A stretch of DNA of 64,000 bases. It comes from Acidobacteriota bacterium. GTDB taxonomy: Bacteria > Acidobacteriota > Vicinamibacteria > Vicinamibacterales > 2-12-FULL-66-21. Location of the stretch: the NCBI GenBank assembly GCA_016184105.1, contig JACPDI010000047.1, positions 62,001 to 126,000 of the forward strand. Direction: 5' to 3'. The notes beneath the pieces are model-generated. The model had not been told where the DNA came from, did no database searches, and worked only from the letters and a program-made list of their open reading frames with translations. Below, piece by piece: positions 24,163-30,889 of this stretch (position 1 is its first letter; every line of letters begins with the position of its first letter). A program made the position numbers and the translations under genes.

Positions 24163-25059
24163 TCAGAACCAGGTACGCACGCCGAGCGCGAGCTTCGCGC
24201 CGCCGACGTCTCGGCCCTTTTCGCGGGCGAAGTCCGCTGTTCCAAAGAGCTTCCGGTCCCACACCACGCCGACGTACGGTGCCAGCTCGCGACGGATCTC
24301 GTAGCGGAGCCGCACGCCGGCTTCAATGGAGCTGAAGCCTGCGCCGATGGCACGCTCCGGATCGTCCTTTCCGTACACCTCCAGTTCGACGAGCGGTTGA
24401 AGAATGAGCCGGTTCGTGAGCAGGAGGTCGTACTCCGCCTCGAATCGCGCGTGCGTGCGGCCACCGGCGCCGACATAACCGGTCGCTTCGATCTCGAACC
24501 AGTACGGCGCCAGCCCCTGCACGCCCGCCGCCGCCCACGTCTGCGGATCGCCCGGCCGGAAATCCTGGCGCACGCCGGCGACGAAGTCCCACCACCGCGA
24601 GACGCTCCGCCCCCACAGCGCATGCACGAACGCGTTCGTGACGCGTCCGTCCTCGCTTTCACCTTCGGCGCGGATCCAGAGGCGGTCGACGTCGCCGCCG
24701 ATCCACGACGTGTTCTCGAGGTTGCCGCCACCCGATCCTCCACCCTGCCACTCGAGCTGTTCGAACAGCACGAAGGCCGTGAGCGTCCGATCGTGGACGG
24801 CGTGTCCGCCGAGCGCCGGCGGGAACGCGGCGGCACGGTCTGCATCGGTGATCGGCGGGATCGGATCTTTCGGGCCCTGCTTCGGCGCGTCGGCCGGCTT
24901 CGCGTGAGCCGAATGGTCGTCTGGCGGCTTTGGCTGCGGCTGCTGCGCGGGCGGGGGTGGAGGGTGCCCGGTGTGCGGCGGCGTCTGGGCAGCCCCGGCA
25001 GGCACCATCAGGAGCCACGCGGTGAAGACGAGGACAGGGAAGTGCCGCGCCCGGATCAT
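24163..25059 (-). CDS. copB: Copper resistance protein B (outer membrane)
   Basis: The 298-residue precursor has a signal peptide ending near AGAAQT, a histidine- and proline-rich linker (residues about 25-70) that could bind copper, and then a CopB/PcoB beta-barrel. Typical blocks are LFEQLEWQ, LWIRAEGE, DFVAGVRQDFRPG and FSSIEAGVRLRYEIRRE, ending VRTWF. CopB is an outer-membrane protein that works with the multicopper oxidase CopA in periplasmic copper tolerance. Its ATG overlaps the copA stop (ATGA), confirming the usual copA-copB order. Confidence 0.92.
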   Translation of the reverse strand: MIRARHFPVLVFTAWLLMVPAGAAQTPPHTGHPPPPPAQQPQPKPPDDHSAHAKPADAPKQGPKDPIPPITDADRAAAFPPALGGHAVHDRTLTAFVLFEQLEWQGGGSGGGNLENTSWIGGDVDRLWIRAEGESEDGRVTNAFVHALWGRSVSRWWDFVAGVRQDFRPGDPQTWAAAGVQGLAPYWFEIEATGYVGAGGRTHARFEAEYDLLLTNRLILQPLVELEVYGKDDPERAIGAGFSSIEAGVRLRYEIRRELAPYVGVVWDRKLFGTADFAREKGRDVGGAKLALGVRTWF

Positions 25060-26777
25060 TCCTCCACCCTCACTTCCCGGAACATGCCGGACTCCATGTG
25101 ATAGAGCAGGTGGCAGTGAAATGCCCAGCGGCCGAGCGCGTCCGCCCGCACGCGAACGCTGCGCTTCGTCCCCGGCTGGATGTCCACCGTGTGCTTCCGC
25201 ACGATGAACTCACCGGCCTCGTTCTCGAGGTCGCTCCACATGCCGTGCAGGTGCATCGGGTGCGACATCATCGTGTCGTTGACGAGGACGACGCGCAGGC
25301 GCTCGCCGTATTTGAGTCGAACGGGTTGCGCGTCAGAGAACTTGATCCCGTCAATCGACCACGCGAACTTCTCCATGTGCCCGGTGAGGTGCAACTCGAT
25401 CGTGCGGCTCGGCTCCCGGCCGTCCGGGTCCTCGAAGATGCTGCGAAGATCCGCGTAGGTGAGCACGCGCCGCCCGTTCCCGCGCAGCCCGACGCCCGGA
25501 TCGTCCAACCGCGGCATTGGCATGGTGGCCTGCATATCCACAAGCGGATTCCCGTTCTCGCTTTCAGGGTGCGCCTGCATCGGCACGTCGTGTCCCGGCG
25601 TGTTGTGTCCCGCCATCTCTCCATGCCCCATGTCCGCCATCGTCAGCAGTTGCGGTTCGTCCAGGCGAGGCACCTCCGCGCGCAGCCCGCGACGGACCGC
25701 AAGCGTCCCCGCGGCGTAGCCAGTCCGATCGGCCGATTGGGCGAAGATCGTGAAGGCCTCCGAGCCCGATGGTTCGACGATCACGTCGTAGACCTCGGCA
25801 GTCGCGATGCGGAACTCGTCGACCTCCACGGGGTGCACGTACTGCCCGTCGGCGGCCACGACCGTCATCTTCAGCCCCGGGATGCGGACGTCGAAGTACG
25901 ATTGCGCCGACCCGTTGATGAAGCGCAGCCGGACCCGCTCGCCCGGCTCGAACAGCCCCGTCCAGTTTTCGTTTGGCGCGAGGCCGTTCATCAAGTACGT
26001 GTACGTGTAGGCGCTGAGGTCCGAGAGGTCGGTTGGATTCATCCGCATCCGGCCCCACATCCTGCGGTCTGCCAGCGTCGCGGAGAGCCCCCGCTCCCGC
26101 ACATCGCGGAAGAGATCGACCATCGTCCGCTTGTTGAAGTTGAAGTAGTCGGACTGCTTCTTCAACTTGGCGAAGACCGCGCGCGGATCCTCGTCCGTCC
26201 AATCCGAAAGCAAGACGACGTGCTCGCGGTCGTGCTGGACGGGAGAGGGTTGCCGCGGCTCGATGATGATTGCGCCGTAGACGCCGAGCTGCTCGTCGAA
26301 CCCGGAATGGCTGTGATACCAGTACGTGCCGTTCTGCCGAACCGTGAACCGGTACTCGTACGACTCACCAGGCCGGATCCCGCCGAAACTCAAGCCGGGA
26401 ACGCCATCCATGTTGGCGGGCAGCAGGATGCCGTGCCAATGAATCGAGGCTTCGTCCTCTGAAAGGGTATTCGCGACGCGCAGCGTTACGGTTTCGCCTT
26501 CACGCCACCGGAGCGTCGGTGCCGGGAGCGACCCGTTGACCGTGTAGGCGGTGCGGGGCCGGCCGGTGATGTTGACCGGCGTCTCGCCGATACGAAGGTC
26601 GAAGTTGGTACCTGAAAGTTCGATGGTCGGCTGCCGCGCCGGCGCCTGCGCCCACACCCGCGGCGTGCGCCAGAGGCCGAGGCCCGCGACCGCCCCGCTC
26701 GCGGCGAGTCCTTTCACGAACGTTCGGCGGGACGGCGCGGCGGGATCGGCGCGATGAGTGCGGTGAGACGGCATCAT
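25056..26777 (-). CDS. copA: Multicopper oxidase, copper resistance protein A
   Basis: The protein of about 573 residues begins with a twin-arginine signal (SRRTFVKGLAASG) and is exported folded to the periplasm. Copper-ligand motifs occur in order: SIHWHGILLP, YWYHSHSGFDEQ, HPMHLHGMW and FHCHLLYHMESGM, covering the type 1, 2 and 3 centres. A methionine-rich stretch (MADMGHGEMAGHN region) before the third domain fits cuprous-ion binding. I start it at the ATG at 26777 (or 26774), because the upstream in-frame extension would precede the signal. It is followed by copB and convergent with nothing nearby. Confidence 0.94.
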   Translation of the reverse strand: MMPSHRTHRADPAAPSRRTFVKGLAASGAVAGLGLWRTPRVWAQAPARQPTIELSGTNFDLRIGETPVNITGRPRTAYTVNGSLPAPTLRWREGETVTLRVANTLSEDEASIHWHGILLPANMDGVPGLSFGGIRPGESYEYRFTVRQNGTYWYHSHSGFDEQLGVYGAIIIEPRQPSPVQHDREHVVLLSDWTDEDPRAVFAKLKKQSDYFNFNKRTMVDLFRDVRERGLSATLADRRMWGRMRMNPTDLSDLSAYTYTYLMNGLAPNENWTGLFEPGERVRLRFINGSAQSYFDVRIPGLKMTVVAADGQYVHPVEVDEFRIATAEVYDVIVEPSGSEAFTIFAQSADRTGYAAGTLAVRRGLRAEVPRLDEPQLLTMADMGHGEMAGHNTPGHDVPMQAHPESENGNPLVDMQATMPMPRLDDPGVGLRGNGRRVLTYADLRSIFEDPDGREPSRTIELHLTGHMEKFAWSIDGIKFSDAQPVRLKYGERLRVVLVNDTMMSHPMHLHGMWSDLENEAGEFIVRKHTVDIQPGTKRSVRVRADALGRWAFHCHLLYHMESGMFREVRVEE

Positions 26778-26867
26778 AATCCCCAGCTGCAGCGAGCATT
26801 GGACAGCAAGGATGATGCCTGTGCGCGCGCCGGCCGCCGGGGTTCCCGGCGGCCGGCGCACGTGCGC

Positions 26868-27428
26868 CTAGTTCGCGCGGGCCGCCTGCACGTTCAGCGT
26901 CACATCCACATCGTCGCCGACGAGGAAGCCGCCGGTCTCGAGCGCGGCGTTCCAGGTCAGGCCGAATTCCTTCCGGTTCAGCCGGATCGACGCCTCGAAG
27001 CCCAGCTTGTCGTTGCCCCACGGATCGCGCGCGACGCCAAGATAGGTAACCGGCAATTCGATCTGCCGGGCGACGCCGCGGATGGTGAGCGTGCCGCCGA
27101 CCGCGAAGTTGTCGGCCCCCTTCGACACCACGCGATCGCTCACGAAGGTGATCTCCGGGTGGTTCTCGACGTCGAAAAAGTCCGCGGACTTGAGGTGCCC
27201 GTCGCGGTCAGCGACCGCCGTATCGATGGAGGCGGCTTTGATGCCGACCGCCACGCGCGCGTTCTCGGGTCGCGCGGGGTCGAAGGTGATCGACCCGCTG
27301 AAGTCGCGGAACTGGCCGCTCACGCGCGAGAGCAGGTGCCGGACTCGGAAGAGCACCTCGCTGTGCGTGCGGTCGATGGCGTACGCGGTCGAAGCGGTCT
27401 GCGGGGTAGCGGTCGTGGTCATGGTCAT
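26868..27428 (-). CDS. YceI-family lipid-binding protein
   Basis: The 186-residue protein is a YceI lipocalin-like barrel that binds isoprenoid chains. Landmarks are YAIDRTHSEVLFRVRHL near the N-terminus, FSGSITFDP, the helix HLKSADFFDVENHPEITF, and ELPVTYLG with NRKEFGLTWN near the C-terminus. Unlike many members it has no signal peptide, so it is probably cytoplasmic. A ribosome-binding ACGGAGAG precedes the ATG. The MarR gene lies just upstream on the same strand, and a MarR-like operator (27465-27475) lies in front of the YceI gene. Confidence 0.92.
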   Translation of the reverse strand: MTMTTTATPQTASTAYAIDRTHSEVLFRVRHLLSRVSGQFRDFSGSITFDPARPENARVAVGIKAASIDTAVADRDGHLKSADFFDVENHPEITFVSDRVVSKGADNFAVGGTLTIRGVARQIELPVTYLGVARDPWGNDKLGFEASIRLNRKEFGLTWNAALETGGFLVGDDVDVTLNVQAARAN

Positions 27429-27464
27429 CTCTCCGTCATCTCGAATGTGTTAGGCGGTTAATAG

Positions 27465-27475
27465 TTGACTAATCA
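27465..27475. promoter_or_regulatory. MarR-type operator upstream of the YceI gene
   Basis: AGTTGACTAATCATG contains TTGACTAATCA, an imperfect version of the perfect palindrome upstream of the MarR gene. Both copies are preceded by AATAG. It sits 37 bases before the YceI start. Confidence 0.55.
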
Positions 27476-27512
27476 TGTTGTGACGCCGGCATCGCACCGC
27501 GCGGCCGCGCGC

Positions 27513-27866
27513 CTACTCGTCGGGATTTCTCACATGGTCCAGCAGTTTCACGAGGCGCCGCCGGTCCGACTCGCCGAGCGCGCCCAGCGCCTCCTCCTGC
27601 GCGGCGATCATCGGATCCTCGAGGCGCTCGAGCACCCGCGCGCCCTCCTTTGTCAGCCAGCAGAGATGCTGGCGGCGGTCGCGGCGGCAGCGCTCGCGGC
27701 GGATATGTCCCTTGCGTTCCAGTCGATCGAGGAGCCGGGTGACGCCGGGCGTCTGCTCAATCATGCGCTCCGCCACCGCCAGGGTGGGGAGCCCCGCGTC
27801 GCCGGCGCCCCGCAGGATTCGCAGCACGTTGTATTGCTGCAGGGTGACGCCGTGCGGCTCGAGCAC
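27513..27866 (-). CDS. MarR-family transcriptional regulator (short N-terminus)
   Basis: The 117-residue protein has the MarR winged helix: VTLQQYNVLRILRG, the recognition helix region QTPGVTRLLDRLERKG and the wing IRRERCRRDRRQHL. Family members usually have 25-30 more N-terminal residues that help dimerisation; here a TGA lies nine codons upstream of the GTG, so the first helix is missing or very short. It probably represses itself and the YceI gene through the two TTGACTA-type palindromes. Its ligand is unknown. Confidence 0.85.
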   Translation of the reverse strand: MLEPHGVTLQQYNVLRILRGAGDAGLPTLAVAERMIEQTPGVTRLLDRLERKGHIRRERCRRDRRQHLCWLTKEGARVLERLEDPMIAAQEEALGALGESDRRRLVKLLDHVRNPDE

Positions 27867-27897
27867 CGCGGCGAGCCGCCGGCGACGATATCAATAG

Positions 27898-27909
27898 TTG
27901 ACTAGTCAA
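27898..27909. promoter_or_regulatory. MarR-type operator upstream of the MarR gene
   Basis: TTGACTAGTCAA is a perfect 12-bp palindrome 31 bases before the MarR start, preceded by AATAG as at the YceI site. Autoregulation is the natural reading. Confidence 0.6.
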
Positions 27910-27947
27910 GCATTCGTCGTTCCACCCGCAGAAGGCGCGGGCGAGCC

Positions 27948-29006
27948 TCAGTACTCGTTGAAGATCCGCTGGATTTCGGCGGCGTCGTCCGTCCTGGTCA
28001 ACGCCAGCATCAGCAGGACCCGCGCCTTGAGCGGCATGAGGTCCTCGCCCGCGATGCGATACGACGGCGACGGCGGCTGCCCGGTGCCGGGCGCCGCGGC
28101 CGGCGGGCGCCGGAACGGCGCGATGCGCCCGCTTCCGGCGCGGGTCGTGACGACCACGGGCACGCGTTTGCCGACCGCGTACTGGATGCCCTCGTTCTGC
28201 GTGCCGCTGGTCGCACCGGCGCCGGCCGTGGCCATCACGATGCCTCTGGCGCCGGCATCGACCGCCGCGCGGATCAAATCGCCGGGCGCTCCCTGATACA
28301 CGAGCAGGACGTCCACGCGGGGCAGCGCCGCGATCTTCGCGAGATCGAACTCCGTGTCGAAGGTTCGCCGCTTGACCGGCTCGCGGTAGTAGACGATCCG
28401 ATCGGCGTCAACGACGCCGAGCACGCCGTAGGGGCGGCTCTGAAACGTCTGCAGCCGCAGCGCGTCGGTCTTGGTGACTTCGCGCGCGGCGTTGATCTCG
28501 TCGTTCAGCACGACGAGCACCCCTTTGCGTCTCGAGGCAGGGTCCGCCGCGACCCGGACCCCTTCGAGCAGGTTGGCGGCCCCTTCGTACCCCAGCGTGC
28601 TCGGGTTCCGCATCGAACCGACCACCACGACGGGGCGTTCGTCTTTAACGGTGAGGTTGAGGAAATAGGCGAGCTCCTCCAGCGTGTCGGTGCCGCTGGT
28701 CACCACCGCACCCGCCAGATCCGTGTCCGCGAACGCGTCCTGGATGCGCCGGGCGAGGAGCACCCACTGGTCGAGCGTGAGGCCGCTGCTCGGGAGGTTC
28801 GAGAACTGCTCGGACTCGACGCGCGCGTAGTGCCCGACATCCGGCATGCTCTTGACCAGTTCCTCGTGCGTCAGGCGGCCGCCGGCACGGTTGGAGATCG
28901 TGCCGCCGGTCGCGAACAGCTTCACGCGGGGCGGCTCGGCGGCCGCGGCCGCGCTCCAGCACACGAGGAACGCGAGAACGAGAGGCGAATGCCGTGTGAA
29001 TCGCAT
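27948..29006 (-). CDS. Periplasmic L-asparaginase (type II-like)
   Basis: The 352-residue precursor has a signal peptide (residues 1-22, ending AAAAAEPP). The mature enzyme hydrolyses asparagine to aspartate and ammonia in the periplasm. The first catalytic threonine is in KLFATGGTISNRAGG and the second in VVTSGTDTLEELAYF, with the conserved lysine in EVTKTDA. A proline/alanine-rich insert lies near residue 305. It ends 40 bases from the MarR operator. The small gene at 29014-29268 precedes it by seven bases and may share its transcript. Confidence 0.93.
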   Translation of the reverse strand: MRFTRHSPLVLAFLVCWSAAAAAEPPRVKLFATGGTISNRAGGRLTHEELVKSMPDVGHYARVESEQFSNLPSSGLTLDQWVLLARRIQDAFADTDLAGAVVTSGTDTLEELAYFLNLTVKDERPVVVVGSMRNPSTLGYEGAANLLEGVRVAADPASRRKGVLVVLNDEINAAREVTKTDALRLQTFQSRPYGVLGVVDADRIVYYREPVKRRTFDTEFDLAKIAALPRVDVLLVYQGAPGDLIRAAVDAGARGIVMATAGAGATSGTQNEGIQYAVGKRVPVVVTTRAGSGRIAPFRRPPAAAPGTGQPPSPSYRIAGEDLMPLKARVLLMLALTRTDDAAEIQRIFNEY

Positions 29007-29013
29007 GCAGGGC

Positions 29014-29268
29014 CTAAGCTACGGAATGGCTGCCGGACGCATCGAGCGGCGCCCGCGGCGACTGGCTGGGAGCGCCGTGTGCCCGGGCCAGCCAGCTGCT
29101 GAGTTGTTGCGCCGCTTCCTGCGGCGTCGCACCGTAGAACGGCATCAGGGCCGTCGAGCCGCCGGGGACGCGCACGAGGTGCGCGCGCCATCGGTTGCTG
29201 CCGACCGCGGATACCTCGATGAGGAACTCGCGCCCGTTGATTGTCTCTTCGAAGGTATGAACGCTCAC
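29014..29268 (-). CDS. Small conserved-looking protein of unknown function
   Basis: The 84-residue protein reads as a compact alpha/beta domain (FEETINGREFLIEVSAVG, WRAHLVRVPGG, ATPQEAAQQLSSWLARA) followed by a disordered tail. The pattern strand-strand-strand-helix resembles that of the 55-residue product at 37638-37805, suggesting two members of one small family. A -10 sequence TAGAAT lies at 29304-29299. It starts with GTG and precedes the asparaginase gene by seven bases. Confidence 0.6.
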   Translation of the reverse strand: MSVHTFEETINGREFLIEVSAVGSNRWRAHLVRVPGGSTALMPFYGATPQEAAQQLSSWLARAHGAPSQSPRAPLDASGSHSVA

Positions 29269-29518
29269 GTTAGACGCCGGAAAGAAAGGAGACGCGTCAT
29301 TCTAGCTATTCGCGGCGGCCGATCAAGCGAAAGGGCAACCGAAAGCGCCTCCACACAGTGCATCCGGCCCGGGTGCCGTGGCGGGCACGGCAAAAAAAGA
29401 TCGGCTGTCGCTTTGTCCACATCAAATCCGCGATGCGTCCACATGTTTTCCACAGGACCCGGATCGGGTGATTTTCGCCTTGCGGCGCGCGGCGCCGCGC
29501 GCGCGTTGGTAAACTAGC

Positions 29519-30889
29519 GTGACTGTGGTTCGGGCGCTCATCGTCTTGTTCGCGGCGCTGGCCACGGCTGGCAGCGCGGCAGCGGAACCTCCTGCCGTTT
29601 ACTACCGCGTTTTCCTGACCAACGGGTCCTCGCTCGCGAGCTACGGCGAGTTCGCGCGCGTGGCGGACCGCGTGGTGTTCTCGATGCCGCTGGGCGGCAG
29701 CCACACCGCGCCCGCGCTGCAGCTCGTGAGCATTCCGGCGGCCAGCGTGGACTGGGCCGCGACCGAGCAGTACGCCGACGCCGCGCGCGCGGCGTACTAT
29801 GCCGGCACGCGCGGCGAGCAGGACTACGCGGCGCTCAACGCGGAGGTCGCCTCCGCGCTGAACGAAATCGCGACGACCGAAGACGCCGGGCTGCGGCTGC
29901 GCATCGCCGACGCCGCGCGGCGCCGGCTCGGCGAATGGTCCCGCGACAGTTACGGGTACCGCTCGCGCGATGTGTCGGAACTCTCCACGATGCTCGATGA
30001 AGTGGCGGCGGAACTGCGCGCGTCTGCCGGCGCCCGGGGCGGCTTCGACCTGCAGCTGGTCGCGATGGTGCTGCCGCCCCCCGCCGTTCCGCTGCTGCCG
30101 CCCCCGTCGTTGCGCGAGTCCGCGGAGCAGGCGATGGCCGCCGCCGCGCTCGCCGGCGACGCCGGCGAGCGACGGACGGTGCTCGCCGCCGTCGAACGCG
30201 CGCTGGCCGGCGCCGGAGAGGATTGGGCTGTGGCGCTCGCGGCGCGCGCCCGCCGCGAGATCGACGCCGAGGGCACGATCGATCGCTCGTACGGCGGGCT
30301 GGCGCAGTCAGCCCTCGCGCGCGCGCAGTCGCGGGCCCGCGCGGCCGATGTCCGCGGCGTCCAGGGCGTGATCGCCCAGGTGCTCTCGCAGGACGATCGG
30401 CTCGGCCGCCGCAGGCCGGCGGAGGTCAGCGCGCTGCTCGCCACGCTCGACGCGCGCCTGGATGCCGCGCGGCGCCTGCGCCTTGCGCGGGATCGCTGGG
30501 CGCTGCGGCTGCCCGAATACCGCTCCTACAGGCGCGAGATGGCCGAGGGGCTGCGCGTCGTCGCCGGCCTGCGCCACGTGGTCGATGACATCAAGGAGCT
30601 GGCCGGCCCTTCGCGTGCCGCACTGCTGCGTGCGGAACTGCGGACGAGCGAGGCCGCGCTGCTGATGTCGCGCGTGACCCCCCCTGCCGACCTGACGCCG
30701 GTCCACGCCCTGTTTGTCAGCGCCGTTCAGCTCGCGGCGTCCGCCTGCCGCCAGCGGCTCGACGCGATCTCGACCGGTGACGAGCAGACCGCGTGGAGCG
30801 CCTCGTCGGCGGCGGCCGGCGCGCAGATGCTGTTCGATCGTGCCCAGAAAGACCTGACCCGTTGGCTGAGACCCCCGTCACTCCCGTAG
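29519..30889 (+). CDS. Secreted protein of unknown function, coupled to addB
   Basis: The 456-residue protein has a signal peptide (ending AGSAAAEPP), a short strand-rich part (residues 25-85) and then a long, alanine- and arginine-rich, mostly helical region to the end. I recognise no domain. A proline-rich hinge (MVLPPPAVPLLPPPSL) separates two helical halves. A -10 sequence TAAACT lies four to nine bases before the two in-frame GTG codons at 29519 and 29525. Its 3' end overlaps the start of the AddB-like gene, an unexpected partner for a secreted product. The 250 bases before it hold only a -10 for the opposite gene. Confidence 0.65.
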   Translation: MTVVRALIVLFAALATAGSAAAEPPAVYYRVFLTNGSSLASYGEFARVADRVVFSMPLGGSHTAPALQLVSIPAASVDWAATEQYADAARAAYYAGTRGEQDYAALNAEVASALNEIATTEDAGLRLRIADAARRRLGEWSRDSYGYRSRDVSELSTMLDEVAAELRASAGARGGFDLQLVAMVLPPPAVPLLPPPSLRESAEQAMAAAALAGDAGERRTVLAAVERALAGAGEDWAVALAARARREIDAEGTIDRSYGGLAQSALARAQSRARAADVRGVQGVIAQVLSQDDRLGRRRPAEVSALLATLDARLDAARRLRLARDRWALRLPEYRSYRREMAEGLRVVAGLRHVVDDIKELAGPSRAALLRAELRTSEAALLMSRVTPPADLTPVHALFVSAVQLAASACRQRLDAISTGDEQTAWSASSAAAGAQMLFDRAQKDLTRWLRPPSLP

